This document shows, piece after piece, positions 47,138 through 56,031 of a stretch of DNA of 64,000 nt (its first letter is position 1; every line of letters starts with the position of its first letter). The notes below the pieces were generated by a model. That model was not told where the DNA came from, ran no database searches, and saw only the letters and a list, made by a program, of their open reading frames with translations. Source of the stretch: Lelliottia sp. WAP21 (GTDB lineage Bacteria; Pseudomonadota; Gammaproteobacteria; Enterobacterales; Enterobacteriaceae); assembly GCF_020532665.2 (NCBI RefSeq), contig NZ_JAIWPG020000010.1:62001-126000 (forward strand), given 5' to 3'. The translations under genes were made by a program, and so were the position numbers.

Positions 47138-47164
47138 AAAAAAAGCCCGCATTTTCATGCGGGC
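47138..47164 (-). terminator. Terminator of tRNA-Ser(GGA) copy 2
   Basis: GCCCGCAT-TTTC-ATGCGGGC (47145-47164) followed by seven T residues on the minus strand. The same as after copy 1; it may also stop LysR-gene transcription. Confidence 0.93.
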
Positions 47165-47177
47165 TCTTCTTTAAAGA

Positions 47178-47265
47178 TGGCGGTGAGAGAGGGGTTCGAA
47201 CCCTCGATACGTTGCCGTATACACACTTTCCAGGCGTGCTCCTTCAGCCACTCGGACACCTCACC
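47178..47265 (-). tRNA. serX: tRNA-Ser(GGA), copy 2
   Basis: Identical to copy 1 over all 88 bases, with the anticodon GGA on the minus strand. Identity extends into the terminator and a few bases upstream (47136-47272 against 44266-44402). It sits beside ghrA, the E. coli position of serX. Confidence 0.98.
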
Positions 47266-47299
47266 GTATTGTCATCCCAACGCTGTCGGGACGGGCGCT

Positions 47300-47328
47300 A
47301 ATGTAAGGAAAAGCTGAACGGGCGTCAA
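47300..47328 (-). promoter_or_regulatory. Promoter of tRNA-Ser(GGA) copy 2
   Basis: On the minus strand TTGACG (47323-47328) and TACATT (47300-47305) with a 17-bp spacer. The boxes differ from those of copy 1, so strength may differ. Confidence 0.8.
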
Positions 47329-47494
47329 TCAACTTTTTCAGTTAATTAGCCTGTTTATACAAAGTTCCGGCAACATGATTCCTAAATGTGCTGAAAGCGA
47401 CTCTTTTATCGGCAACGCAGCACACAGATTATTTTGTTATGCTGGCAATCCACTTGAAAACGAAAACAAAACTGCGCACAAGAGAGGAGCCTTT

Positions 47495-48433
47495 ATGGAT
47501 ATCATCTTCTATCATCCGACGTTTGACACCGCTTACTGGCTAGAATCGCTGAGCGCCGCCTTACCCGGGGCACGGGTACGTGAATGGAAGCGGGGGGATA
47601 ATCAACCTGCGGATTATGCGCTGGTCTGGCATCCTCCGGTGGAGATGTTGCAGGGGCGAGAGCTGAAAGCCGTTTTTGCCCTTGGCGCGGGCGTGGACTC
47701 CATTTTGAGCAAGCTGAAAGCGCATCCGGAAATGTTACCGGAACAGACTCCGCTGTTCCGGCTTGAAGACACCGGCATGGGTCAGCAAATGCAGGAATAT
47801 GCCGTCAGCCAGGTGCTGCACTGGTTCCGTCGCTTCGATGATTACCAACTGCTAAAACAGCAATCGCAGTGGGAACCGCTGGTGGAATATACCCGGGAAT
47901 CCTTTACCATCGGCCTCTTAGGCGCGGGCGTACTGGGATCGAAAGTCGCTGAAGCGTTGGCACCATGGGGATTCCCGCTGCGCTGCTGGAGCCGTAATCG
48001 TAAACAGTATCCGGGCGTTGAAAGTTTTGCCGGGAAGGACGAGTTGCCCGCGTTTTTAAAGGGCACGCGCGTGCTGATCAACCTGTTGCCAAACACCGCT
48101 GAAACGGTGGGCATCATCAATAGCGAACTGCTGGATCAACTGGCCGATGAGAGCTATGTCATGAACCTGGCGCGCGGTGTCCATCTGGTGGAACATGACC
48201 TGCTGGCGGCGCTGGATAAAGGTAAACTAAAAGGCGCAATGCTGGACGTTTACAGCAGTGAGCCGTTGCCGAAAGAGAGCCCACTGTGGGCGCATCCGCG
48301 CGTGGCGATGACGCCGCATATTGCAGCGGTGACCCGTCCAGCCGAGGCGGTGGCATATATCGCCCGCACGATAAGCCAGCTGGAAGCAGGTAAAACGGTG
48401 ACGGGGCAGGTAGATCGTCAGCGGGGTTACTAA
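47495..48433 (+). CDS. ghrA: Glyoxylate/hydroxypyruvate reductase A
   Basis: A 312-residue NADPH-dependent reductase of glyoxylate and hydroxypyruvate, of the D-2-hydroxyacid dehydrogenase family. The nucleotide motif [10 protein letters not shown] is at 140-149 and the catalytic His lies in [11 protein letters not shown]. The length equals E. coli GhrA. The frame is open 40 codons upstream, but the ATG at 47495 with AGGAGCC is the family start. Confidence 0.96.
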   Translation: MDIIFYHPTFDTAYWLESLSAALPGARVREWKRGDNQPADYALVWHPPVEMLQGRELKAVFALGAGVDSILSKLKAHPEMLPEQTPLFRLEDTGMGQQMQEYAVSQVLHWFRRFDDYQLLKQQSQWEPLVEYTRESFTIGLLGAGVLGSKVAEALAPWGFPLRCWSRNRKQYPGVESFAGKDELPAFLKGTRVLINLLPNTAETVGIINSELLDQLADESYVMNLARGVHLVEHDLLAALDKGKLKGAMLDVYSSEPLPKESPLWAHPRVAMTPHIAAVTRPAEAVAYIARTISQLEAGKTVTGQVDRQRGY

Positions 48434-48458
48434 GGTGACGGGTTAGCCCTCACCCAGG

Positions 48459-48478
48459 CCCTCTCCCCAGGGAGAGGG
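48459..48478. repeat. Extragenic palindrome CCCTCTCCC/GGGAGAGGG
   Basis: A perfect 9-bp stem with a 2-nt gap in the ghrA-ycdX interval, preceded by CCCTCACCCAGG. This kind of palindrome recurs between genes in many enterobacteria as REP-like units; it may also act as a 3' end for ghrA. Confidence 0.6.
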
Positions 48479-48593
48479 CGCCTTTCGCGTCAGGGTTTGG
48501 TTTGGGACGCTTCCACCGGTTGCCCGCCGGGTTTTTACTAATATTCACCTGCCATTCCTGCTATCCTTTGATCAAACACAAGAGGAGAGACAG

Positions 48594-49331
48594 ATGTATC
48601 CCGTTGACCTGCATATGCACACCGTCGCCAGTACCCATGCCTACAGCACCCTCCATGACTACATCGCGCAAGCAAAGCTTAAAGGCATTAAGCTCTTTGC
48701 CATCACCGATCACGGTCCGGATATGGCTGACGCACCGCATTACTGGCACTTCGTGAATATGCGCATCTGGCCACGCCTGGTTGATGGGGTGGGCATTCTC
48801 CGGGGTATTGAAGCCAATATTAAAAATACGGAGGGGGAGATCGACTGTACCGGCCCGATGCTCACTTCGCTGGATGTGATTATCGCCGGATTCCACGAGC
48901 CTGTTTTCGCCCCACAGGACAAAGAGACGCATACACAGGCGATGATTGCGACTATTGCCAGCGGCAATGTCCACATCATCAGCCATCCGGGTAATCCTAA
49001 ATTCCCTATTGATATTCAGGCGGTTGCGCAGGCGGCGGCCAAACATCGCGTCGCGCTGGAGATCAATAACTCTTCATTCATTCACTCGCGTAAAGGCAGT
49101 GAGGACAACTGTCGTGCCATCGCTGCCGCGGTGCGGGATGCCGGAGGAATGGTGGCGCTGGGATCGGATTCGCATACCGCGTTTACGCTCGGTGATTTTA
49201 GCGAATGCCGTAAAGTACTGGATGATGTTGGCTTCCCGGAAGATAAAATTCTGAATGTTACGCCGCGCCGCATGCTCGATTTTCTGGAGTCTCGCGGGAT
49301 GGCGCCAATCGGCGAATTTGCCGAATTATAA
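48594..49331 (+). CDS. ycdX: PHP-domain phosphatase YcdX
   Basis: A 245-residue PHP-family metal phosphatase with a trinuclear zinc site. The first metal motif is [14 protein letters not shown] (His7, His9, His15); others include [15 protein letters not shown] and LGSDSHTA. Linked to swarming in E. coli together with ycdY. An AGAGGAGAGA site precedes the ATG; ycdY follows by 20 bp. Confidence 0.95.
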   Translation: MYPVDLHMHTVASTHAYSTLHDYIAQAKLKGIKLFAITDHGPDMADAPHYWHFVNMRIWPRLVDGVGILRGIEANIKNTEGEIDCTGPMLTSLDVIIAGFHEPVFAPQDKETHTQAMIATIASGNVHIISHPGNPKFPIDIQAVAQAAAKHRVALEINNSSFIHSRKGSEDNCRAIAAAVRDAGGMVALGSDSHTAFTLGDFSECRKVLDDVGFPEDKILNVTPRRMLDFLESRGMAPIGEFAEL

Positions 49332-49351
49332 TCGTGTAATGGAATAAATAG

Positions 49352-49906
49352 ATGAACGAGTTTTCAATCCTTTGCCGCGTGCTGGGCACCCTTTATTATC
49401 GCCAGCCGCAGGATCCGCTGCTGGTCCCGCTCTTCACGCTGATTCGCGAAGGTAAACTCGCGGCTAACTGGCCGTTAGAGCAGGACGAGTTGCTGCAACG
49501 TTTACAGAACAACTGCGATATGCAGCAAATTGCCGCCGACTATAGCGCCTTGTTTATTGGCGAAGAGTGCAAGGTTTCGCCGTATCGCTCCTCCTGGGTG
49601 GAAGGGGCCACGGAAGCAGAAGTCCGTGCGTTCTTGTCGGAACGCGGTATGCCGTTAACCGATATCCCGGCCGATCATATTGGTACGCTGTTGCTGGCGG
49701 CGTCCTGGATTGAAGATCACGCCGGAGAGGGCGAAAGCGATGCGCTGGAAATCCTGTTCGGCGACTATCTTTTGCCGTGGTGCGGTACGTTCCTGGGCAA
49801 AGTTGAAGCCCATGCCACATCGCCCTTCTGGCGAACCCTGGCACCGCTCACCCGCGACGCGCTTTCCGCCATGTGGGATGAATTACAGGAAGAGAATGAA
49901 GAGTGA
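49352..49906 (+). CDS. ycdY: YcdY, TorD/DmsD-family chaperone
   Basis: A 184-residue all-helical protein of the TorD redox-enzyme maturation chaperone family. In E. coli YcdY aids insertion of zinc into YcdX, in line with the two-gene operon seen here. The family core DYSALFIGEECKVSPYRSSWVEG is intact. Confidence 0.94.
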   Translation: MNEFSILCRVLGTLYYRQPQDPLLVPLFTLIREGKLAANWPLEQDELLQRLQNNCDMQQIAADYSALFIGEECKVSPYRSSWVEGATEAEVRAFLSERGMPLTDIPADHIGTLLLAASWIEDHAGEGESDALEILFGDYLLPWCGTFLGKVEAHATSPFWRTLAPLTRDALSAMWDELQEENEE

Positions 49907-50002
49907 TATAAATCACATTTATTCTGCAACTGCATAAGTGAGCTTGCACATAATGTGCGAGTGATCTCATTTTCATGGCGCGTATCTGATAATATGCGCG
50001 CC

Positions 50003-50485
50003 ATGAACATACTCCTTTCAATTGCCATCACAACAGGTCTTCTCTCCGGTCTTTGGGGATGGGTTGCTGTGTCATTGGGCTTACTCAGCTGGGCAGGATT
50101 TCTGGGCTGTACGGCCTATTTTGCGTGCCCGCAGGGCGGGGTGAGAGGCTTCTTCATTTCGGGTTGCACGATGATGAGCGGGGTTGCATGGGCGCTCATT
50201 ATTATGCACGGCAGTGCACTGGCACCGCATCTGGAGATCCTAAGCTACGTGATGACCGGCGTTGTCGCCTTTTTGATGTGCGTGCAGGCCAAACATCTGC
50301 TGCTTTCCTTCGTGCCGGGCACGTTCATTGGTGCCTGCGCCACCTTTGCCGGGCAGGGCGACTGGAAACTGATTGTGCCTTCATTGTTACTGGGTCTGGT
50401 GTTTGGCTATGCCATGAAAAACAGCGGACTTTGGCTCGCCGCCCGGCGGGAACGAGCGCAAAACGTCACGGCAGTGAGCAAATAA
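50003..50485 (+). CDS. ycdZ: YcdZ, DUF1097 membrane protein
   Basis: A 160-residue inner membrane protein with about five helices, of the DUF1097 family, close to E. coli YcdZ (163). Function is unknown. Upstream ATGs at 49994 and 49955 are possible; 50003 matches the family start MNILLSIAITTG. No good ribosome site is seen for any of them. It is convergent with csgG. Confidence 0.88.
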   Translation: MNILLSIAITTGLLSGLWGWVAVSLGLLSWAGFLGCTAYFACPQGGVRGFFISGCTMMSGVAWALIIMHGSALAPHLEILSYVMTGVVAFLMCVQAKHLLLSFVPGTFIGACATFAGQGDWKLIVPSLLLGLVFGYAMKNSGLWLAARRERAQNVTAVSK

Positions 50486-50516
50486 AAAAGCGAGGCTACA
50501 GTGCCTCGCTTTTTTT
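50483..50516. terminator. Bidirectional terminator between ycdZ and csgG
   Basis: GCGAGGC-TACAGT-GCCTCGC with an A run before and a T run after. It ends ycdZ on the plus strand and the csgDEFG operon on the minus strand. Confidence 0.95.
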
Positions 50517-50529
50517 ATGCGCGCTTTTA

Positions 50530-51363
50530 TCAGGATTCCGGAGGCACCGACATATCGCGGTATTTCACCAGAATATCGTTTTTCACTTCATTTTTGTTTT
50601 GCAGGTCCCACAGGCCGCGATCGATCCCGTCGTTTATCAGGAAGATGACTCCCGTTTCGATTGCGGACATCAGACACAGCATCACCGGCTCGTTCGAGGT
50701 ATAGCCAATCTCACCTTCCAGAAGACGCTGGTAATCAATAAAGCGGAATACCCCTGCCTGAACTTCATAAGAGAGAATGGTTTTACTGGTATTCACCGAT
50801 GACAATATCTCACCGGTGCTGACGTTAACCACGCGAAGGTTCACGGCAATCTGGTCAAGCTGGTACTGGGTGTCGGCCCCTATACCAAAGTAACGTGCGC
50901 CCGCCCCACCGGATTTCACGTTGCTCTCATAACCAATTATTGACCCTTCCACCATGATATTTGCGGCGGTCAGCGATTGCAGTGGTACGCGGTTATTCAC
51001 CCCTACGGTGCCATTTTCCTGCGCGGCACGGATAATTTTGCGTTCATTCAACAGATTCTGTAACCCCTGGCGTTCCAGAGGAATAAACCAGCGTGAGTCT
51101 TTTAACGCCGTGACCAGCATGGCTGTGGCGCTTTGAGGTACCGCCGTAGAGAAGTTACTGGCGGGATAAGGTTTAAACTGACCCGTCTCATCCTGAATGT
51201 TATAGACAGAGACGAAAATCTTACCGGTTGGCATCGGCAGATGGGTTAAATCACGATAACTTTGAGCCCGAGGCATTAATGTTGGCTTAGCGGCTTCTTT
51301 AGGGGGAGCAGTTAAACAACCGCTCAATAAGCACACTGCAACAAGGATCAGAAAGCGCTGCAT
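50530..51363 (-). CDS. csgG: Curli secretion channel CsgG
   Basis: The outer membrane lipoprotein that forms the nonameric curli export pore. The lipobox LLSGC ends at Cys16. The pore constriction residues Tyr66, Asn70 and Phe71 (51, 55 and 56 of the mature protein) lie in PYPASNFS. The 277-residue length equals E. coli CsgG. It is the last gene of csgDEFG. Confidence 0.98.
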   Translation of the reverse strand: MQRFLILVAVCLLSGCLTAPPKEAAKPTLMPRAQSYRDLTHLPMPTGKIFVSVYNIQDETGQFKPYPASNFSTAVPQSATAMLVTALKDSRWFIPLERQGLQNLLNERKIIRAAQENGTVGVNNRVPLQSLTAANIMVEGSIIGYESNVKSGGAGARYFGIGADTQYQLDQIAVNLRVVNVSTGEILSSVNTSKTILSYEVQAGVFRFIDYQRLLEGEIGYTSNEPVMLCLMSAIETGVIFLINDGIDRGLWDLQNKNEVKNDILVKYRDMSVPPES

Positions 51364-51389
51364 GATGATTGTCCTTATTTCGATGTTGT

Positions 51390-51806
51390 TTAGAAGTCGG
51401 TTGAATCAGACTGCAAACCCGAAACCTGAATGGTCGACGTTTTGCCCGTTTTTCTGTCGGTGACATTCAATTGCAATTGCCCATCTTTATTAGCGATATC
51501 GACAATAAAGTCGTTAGTCACCATGCGACCGGGTTTGCCGGTGTTAATATTGGTGAGTAGGCCACCTAATATTTGTGACTGGATGGCCTGAGTAAAGTTA
51601 TCCAGCGCAGACGGGGTTTCAATACCGAAATCATCTTTAAAACTGGGATCTTTATACGAATTTTGTGCCTGTGCTTCATTCAGCATGAACGCCCCGTTAT
51701 TGGGGTTCCCGCCGAAGTTAGGGTTGCGAAACTGAAAGGTCATGGTTCCGGCCCAACTCAATGGAGCAATGAGCATTAATGAGATTACTGTGTGTGCGAT
51801 ACGCAT
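51390..51806 (-). CDS. csgF: Curli assembly factor CsgF
   Basis: A 138-residue secreted protein that caps the CsgG pore and anchors the CsgB nucleator at the cell surface. The signal peptide ends at SWAG, and the pore-inserting start of the mature protein ([21 protein letters not shown]) is intact. The frame is open 12 codons further, overlapping csgE; the ATG at 51806 gives the family length. Confidence 0.97.
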   Translation of the reverse strand: MRIAHTVISLMLIAPLSWAGTMTFQFRNPNFGGNPNNGAFMLNEAQAQNSYKDPSFKDDFGIETPSALDNFTQAIQSQILGGLLTNINTGKPGRMVTNDFIVDIANKDGQLQLNVTDRKTGKTSTIQVSGLQSDSTDF

Positions 51807-51831
51807 TACAGCCTCCGGATAATAGACTGAA

Positions 51832-52221
51832 TTAAAATTCATCTTTCGCTAAATCACCTGTCCCTAAAAGGGCTTTATCTATTTGCAGGCGATTTATCGC
51901 ATCTTCGGTTTGTGCCAGTGCATAAGCGACGTTTTGGTCAAAGTCTCTTTTGGTGGGGAATAGAAAGGTCTGGTAGACAACGTCCTGATTCACTCTGATC
52001 GTTATCCAGCTTCCCCACCGTGCACTGGGCCGTTCATTGATTGTTAAGTTGCCGGGGTAATCACTTTCCCATTTATCGCTGAACGCACGATAGAAATCGT
52101 GGCCGATAGAGGAGACAGTATGGTCAGTTAACAATCCGGGAACTTCCACCTCAACGGCGTGGAGATTCCCGGCAGCAAGCAGAAAGCTGGCTGCAGTCAT
52201 CCAACTCAACATGCGTTTCAT
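51832..52221 (-). CDS. csgE: Curli secretion specificity factor CsgE
   Basis: A 129-residue periplasmic adaptor that caps CsgG and selects CsgA for export. A signal peptide (ending NLHA) is followed by [33 protein letters not shown]. The length equals E. coli CsgE. It begins 4 bp after the csgD stop. Confidence 0.97.
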   Translation of the reverse strand: MKRMLSWMTAASFLLAAGNLHAVEVEVPGLLTDHTVSSIGHDFYRAFSDKWESDYPGNLTINERPSARWGSWITIRVNQDVVYQTFLFPTKRDFDQNVAYALAQTEDAINRLQIDKALLGTGDLAKDEF

Positions 52222-52225
52222 ACTA

Positions 52226-52876
52226 TTAACGCCTGAGGTTATCGTTTGCCCATGAAACGGCTTGCGTGCGATTTTTAACAGCTATCTTCTTGAAAAGGTT
52301 ATAAAGGTGAGTCTTAACGGTATTTTCGCTGATAAATAACGAACGGGCGATTTCGATATTTGAAGCACCAATACGTAACTTATTCAGAATCTCTTTCTCC
52401 CGATGTGTCAGCAGGGCTGATTCTGAACTGTTGTAGCGATAATTTCCGGAATGCGTAATCAGATAGCTCGCCAGTTTTTGCGAGAAGTAACACTCTCCGC
52501 GCAAAATCCCCTGCAGGCCATCGATCACCCGTGTTTCATCCTCACTGACGTAAAACACGCCATTGATATGGGGCCAACTTTCGATATCTCTGAAAGGATA
52601 CTCATCAGGGGTATTTAATAACAATACGCGGATATTATTGTTTTTCCTGCTTAAGTTATCTTGCCAGTAATGGATAAGTTTTTTATCCGCTTCCATCATA
52701 TCGAGGAGAACAATGCTGCCAGAGATAATGTCATCGAAAGAGCGTTGAATATTATGTAATTTTCCGTTCAGGGCTAGCGATTGCTTCAAATGCTGTAATA
52801 AAGCGGTCGCCTGTAAAGATGGTTTGGTAATCAGCAATAACGAATTGCTATGCAAACTATGGACTTCATTAAACAT
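52226..52876 (-). CDS. csgD: Biofilm master regulator CsgD
   Basis: A 216-residue LuxR/FixJ-type regulator that activates csgBAC and, in E. coli, dgcC and with it cellulose. An atypical receiver domain (about 1-140) precedes a LuxR helix-turn-helix (about 148-208, [43 protein letters not shown]). The length is equal to E. coli CsgD. It is the first gene of the csgDEFG operon, behind a long leader. Confidence 0.98.
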   Translation of the reverse strand: MFNEVHSLHSNSLLLITKPSLQATALLQHLKQSLALNGKLHNIQRSFDDIISGSIVLLDMMEADKKLIHYWQDNLSRKNNNIRVLLLNTPDEYPFRDIESWPHINGVFYVSEDETRVIDGLQGILRGECYFSQKLASYLITHSGNYRYNSSESALLTHREKEILNKLRIGASNIEIARSLFISENTVKTHLYNLFKKIAVKNRTQAVSWANDNLRR

Positions 52877-53443
52877 GATGAAACCCCACTTTTTTATAGC
52901 GTCTGACAGCTGTCCCCCGGTAAGAATAAAGAGGGACCCCAGAAGTACTGACAGATGTTGGACTGCTGTGTGTAGAATCGGAACACAACCTCAGAAACGG
53001 AGGTGAATATTAAAAAGTTAAATCTTACTGCTGATTTCAATCTAGCTATTACAAAATTTTAAGCAAGAGCCAAACGTGTAACAAGATGTAATATTAAATA
53101 ATAATTTGTTAAAATGATGCGATTTAAAAGTTCAGAAATGATAAGAAAGTTGTACATCGTAATAAGTCTGCACACATTTTATAAATCATACAAAGATGAA
53201 TATCCAATTGAATTTGCTCTGTTTTAGTGGTTGTGATTATTCTTAACCGCAGTGTGATGTGTGTGAAAATGTTAAGTCTTTACATATCTCGACCCGCATC
53301 TTAAGAAATCGCGTCTTCTGTCAAAGTGGAGAGAGAAACCGTGCTGACTTTACCGCAAGCATCACGTTTGACGCGGTCTGGACAAGGGTAGTAACGACAA
53401 AACAAGAGCGAAGCGAAATAAATTAAAAAATATCTAACTCGTG

Positions 53444-53454
53444 CGGGTGAAAGC
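53444..53454 (+). promoter_or_regulatory. Second CsgD-like box
   Basis: CGGGTGAAAGC shares 8 of 11 positions with the CsgD consensus CGGGKGAGNKA and has the same orientation as the main box 67 bp downstream. Possibly a weaker or distal site. Confidence 0.4.
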
Positions 53455-53510
53455 TTTTTTTAGCGTTAATTAATACTTTGAGGTGACGCTGAATATTAAA
53501 ATAAGTCACG

Positions 53511-53521
53511 CGGGTGAGATA
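53511..53521 (+). promoter_or_regulatory. CsgD box of csgBAC
   Basis: CGGGTGAGATA matches the CsgD consensus CGGGKGAGNKA fully. It lies 20 bp upstream of the -10 CATACT (53541-53546), so it overlaps the -35 position, as in E. coli csgBAC. Confidence 0.85.
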
Positions 53522-53623
53522 TTTAAGTTGTTACGGCGGACATACTCTTCACCGTAACGCAGCGTTAACAAAAAACGAACCGCGTTTACACAAGCCCTAT
53601 AATAACCAGGTCCAGGTGACAAC

Positions 53624-54079
53624 ATGAAAAACAGAACGTTATTTATGATGTTTACATTGCTGGGTTCGCCTGGGTTAGCAATCGCGGCAGGTCCGGATTT
53701 GGCTGATTCGGAATATAACTTCGCGGTTAATGAATTAAGCAGGTCTTCATATAATCAGGCAGCCATTATTGGTCAACAAGGCGTGGGTAATAACGCAGAT
53801 GTCCGGCAGGGCGGTTCTAAATTGCTGTCCGTTGTCTCTCAGGAAGGAGGAGGCAATAGGGCGAAAGTTGACCAGTCAGGGACTTACAATCTTGCTTATA
53901 TCGATCAAACCGGAAACGGAAACGATGCGAATATTAAGCAGGAGGCTTTTGGTAATACCGCAATGATTATCCAGAAAGGGTCGGGTAACAGAGCAAGTAT
54001 TATGCAGTACGGTACGCAGAAAACAGCAGTAGTAGTACAGAGACAGTCACAAATGGCTATTCGCGTTATCCAACGCTAA
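53624..54079 (+). CDS. csgB: Curli nucleator CsgB
   Basis: The minor curli subunit, which stays on the cell surface and nucleates CsgA fibres. 151 residues: signal peptide (ending AIAAG), N22-like segment, then five imperfect curlin repeats with the pattern AxIxQxGxxNxAxVxQ (for example AAIIGQQGVGNNADVRQ). The last repeat is basic and lacks the standard pattern (VVVQRQSQMAIRVIQR), as in E. coli, where it helps attachment. csgA begins 40 bp downstream. Confidence 0.97.
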   Translation: MKNRTLFMMFTLLGSPGLAIAAGPDLADSEYNFAVNELSRSSYNQAAIIGQQGVGNNADVRQGGSKLLSVVSQEGGGNRAKVDQSGTYNLAYIDQTGNGNDANIKQEAFGNTAMIIQKGSGNRASIMQYGTQKTAVVVQRQSQMAIRVIQR

Positions 54080-54119
54080 CGATTTGCGACTTATTAATTC
54101 AATCCGATGGGGGTTTACC

Positions 54120-54575
54120 ATGAAACTTTTCAAAGTGGCAGCAATTGCAGCAATCGTAGTTTCTGGCAGTGCTTTCGCAGGTGTCGTGCCACAATATGGT
54201 GGTGGTCATGGCGGCGGCTGGGGCGGTAATAATAGCGGCCCGAACTCTGAATTGAGTATTTACCAGTACGGTGGCGGTAACTCTGCTGTTGCTCTGCAAA
54301 CTGACGCGAAAAACTCTGATCTGACCATTACCCAGCATGGCGGCGGAAATGGTGCGGATGTGGGCCAGGGTTCTGACGACAGCTCCATTGATCTGCTGCA
54401 AAAAGGCTTTGGCAACAGCGCAACGCTGGATCAGTGGAACAGCAAAGATTCTACTATGACGGTTAAACAGTTCGGTGGGGGTAACGGTGCGGCTGTAGAC
54501 CAGACCGCGTCTGGCTCAACTGTGTCGGTTACCCAGGTTGGCTTTGGCAACAACGCCACAGCACATCAGTACTAA
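54120..54575 (+). CDS. csgA: Major curlin CsgA
   Basis: The amyloid subunit of curli. 151 residues: signal peptide MKLFKVAAIAAIVVSGSAFA, the N22 export signal (GVVPQYGGGHGGGWGGNNSGP), then five repeats of S-x5-Q-x-G-x-G-N-x-A-x3-Q starting at SELSIYQYGGGN and ending STVSVTQVGFGNNATAHQY. Repeats 1 and 5, which drive nucleation, keep their Gln and Asn ladders. The frame is open 12 codons upstream but the signal peptide fixes the start. Confidence 0.98.
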   Translation: MKLFKVAAIAAIVVSGSAFAGVVPQYGGGHGGGWGGNNSGPNSELSIYQYGGGNSAVALQTDAKNSDLTITQHGGGNGADVGQGSDDSSIDLLQKGFGNSATLDQWNSKDSTMTVKQFGGGNGAAVDQTASGSTVSVTQVGFGNNATAHQY

Positions 54576-54592
54576 GATTAAACCGGTACAAC

Positions 54593-54622
54593 AAAAAACA
54601 GGGCCTGCGCCCTGTTTTTTTT
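54593..54622 (+). terminator. Terminator after csgA
   Basis: CAGGGC-CTGC-GCCCTG with an A run before and eight T residues after. Placed between csgA and csgC, it should make csgBA transcripts far more abundant than those reaching csgC. Confidence 0.93.
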
Positions 54623-54631
54623 CGGGGGTTT

Positions 54632-54958
54632 ATGATGCATACCTTATTGCTCCTCGCGGCACTGTCCAGCCAGATCACCTTTGAAACGTCCCAGCAAGGC
54701 GATATGACGACCATTATTCCGCAGGTCACGCTGACCGAACCTTGCGTCTGTCAGGTACAAATTCTCGCCTCACGCCAGGGACAGGGAGGCGAAAGTACTT
54801 CAAAGCAGCAAAATACCTTATCTATACCCGCTAATCAGCCCATCGATTTAACCCGACTCCGTTTAAATATTGGTCCACAGGACTCTGTAAACATCATGGT
54901 GACTGTCTCCGATGGCAAGGCGCTGCATCTTTCTCAGCAATGGCCGACCTCCAAATGA
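54632..54958 (+). CDS. csgC: Curli inhibitor CsgC
   Basis: A 108-residue periplasmic chaperone-like protein that keeps CsgA from forming amyloid inside the cell. It has a short signal sequence and the conserved CxC motif in EPCVCQVQIL. The start is one of two adjacent ATGs (54632 or 54635). E. coli CsgC has 110 residues; the C-terminus is slightly shorter here. Confidence 0.94.
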   Translation: MMHTLLLLAALSSQITFETSQQGDMTTIIPQVTLTEPCVCQVQILASRQGQGGESTSKQQNTLSIPANQPIDLTRLRLNIGPQDSVNIMVTVSDGKALHLSQQWPTSK

Positions 54959-55071
54959 AATATTCGCGAAATCAATATTTTGACTAATTTGGCGGTTCCT
55001 GGGGAATATTCCTATGCTGTTAATACGGAGCGCATGACACCCCAGGGATGATTCTCATTGAGGGCCAAAAA

Positions 55072-55392
55072 ATGGTAGCGTTCAGAGCAAAATTCATTAT
55101 CGGTGCTGGTCTCATTGTTGTCAGCACACTCACCTCCACCTTTGCCGCAACGGTAGTGCCTGGCGGCGTTATTCACTTTCGTGGTGCCATTGTCGAAGAT
55201 CCTTGTGACATCACCCCTCGCCAGCAACACTTTTCCCTCACCTGTACAGGGGAGGGTGGAAGAAAGACGCGGGAGATAAGTTATCAGGCTGCGTTGAAAG
55301 GGGAGAATGCGTTCCCGAATGTGGCGACGGTCAGCATGACGTACCTTAATCCTGAAAAATCGTTAGCGGTAATGAAGATCGACTATCGCTAA
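55072..55392 (+). CDS. ymdA: YmdA, periplasmic protein
   Basis: A 106-residue secreted protein downstream of csgC, in the place of E. coli ymdA. The signal peptide is followed by TVVPGGVIHFRGAIVEDPCDITP, which resembles the start of type 1 fimbrial subunits, with two cysteines for one disulfide. It is too short for a normal pilin. Function unknown. An ATG at 55048 is possible, but 55072 has GAGGG at proper spacing. Confidence 0.8.
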   Translation: MVAFRAKFIIGAGLIVVSTLTSTFAATVVPGGVIHFRGAIVEDPCDITPRQQHFSLTCTGEGGRKTREISYQAALKGENAFPNVATVSMTYLNPEKSLAVMKIDYR

Positions 55393-55402
55393 CAGCGTGG
55401 TC

Positions 55403-55434
55403 GGGATGTCTTCGCTTTTACGACATCCCCTTTT
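55403..55434 (+). terminator. Terminator after ymdA
   Basis: GGGATGTC/GACATCCC with an 11-nt loop and a following CTTTTT run. Confidence 0.8.
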
Positions 55435-55488
55435 TCACACCTCTTCTCTGCTATACACTTAACAAAAGGGCGGGTGTAGAGAGGCTGT

Positions 55489-56031
55489 ATGAAACCGCAA
55501 ATTGAAGTTGTCGTCGGGGATATCACCACTCAGCATGTGGATGTCATTGTTAACGCCGCTAATCCATCGTTGATGGGCGGCGGGGGCGTTGATGGCGCTA
55601 TTCATCGCGCGGCCGGGCCGCAGTTGCTGGAAGCGTGCAAGGTTGTCCGTCAACAGCAGGGCGAATGTCCGCCCGGGCATGCTGTTATTACCCTGGCGGG
55701 CGATTTGCCTGCGAAAGCGGTCATCCACACCGTGGGGCCCGTCTGGCACGGCGGCGAGCAGAACGAGGCGCGGATTCTGGAAGATGCCTACCGCAATTGC
55801 CTGAATCTGGCCGCCGCAAACAATTATTGCACGATTGCCTTTCCGGCGATCGCGACGGGCGTTTATGGTTTCCCCCGAGCGGCTGCCGCAGAAATCGCGG
55901 TGAACACGGTTTCGGATTATCTCACCCGACGGCGTCTACCGGAGCGGGTATACTTTGTCTGCTATGATGAAGAAAATGCTCAGCTCTATAAGCGATTGCT
56001 TACCCAACGAGGACCAGACTCCGACGCATAA
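55489..56031 (+). CDS. ymdB: O-acetyl-ADP-ribose deacetylase YmdB
   Basis: A 180-residue macrodomain protein that deacetylates O-acetyl-ADP-ribose and, in E. coli, inhibits RNase III during stress and affects biofilm. The catalytic Asn25 and Asp35 lie in the macrodomain motif [22 protein letters not shown]. The end of the gene overlaps the start of clsC by 68 bp. Confidence 0.96.
   Translation: MKPQIEVVVGDITTQHVDVIVNAANPSLMGGGGVDGAIHRAAGPQLLEACKVVRQQQGECPPGHAVITLAGDLPAKAVIHTVGPVWHGGEQNEARILEDAYRNCLNLAAANNYCTIAFPAIATGVYGFPRAAAAEIAVNTVSDYLTRRRLPERVYFVCYDEENAQLYKRLLTQRGPDSDA

Larger units (their letters stand above)
52877..53623. promoter_or_regulatory. csgD-csgB divergent regulatory region
   Basis: 747 bases without a gene, one of the longest gaps here, as in E. 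coli. On the csgD side a block about 52905-52980 (with GGGACCCCAGAAGTACTGAC) is conserved with the E. coli csgD leader, the target of several small RNAs (OmrA/B, McaS, GcvB). The AT-rich middle (53030-53310) suits OmpR, IHF, H-NS and other binding reported for E. coli. On the csgB side are CsgD boxes and a CATACT -10. The csgD start point, near 53000, is inferred. Confidence 0.75.

Noticed and set aside
50053..50802. 249-codon plus-strand ORF over ycdZ, the terminator and csgG
   Set aside because: It crosses a strong bidirectional terminator and runs antisense to csgG; ycdZ in another frame is the conserved gene.
53640..54575. Tandem repeats in csgB and csgA considered as a DNA repeat array
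   Set aside because: The periodicity is protein-level curlin repeats with varied codons, not a CRISPR or satellite array.
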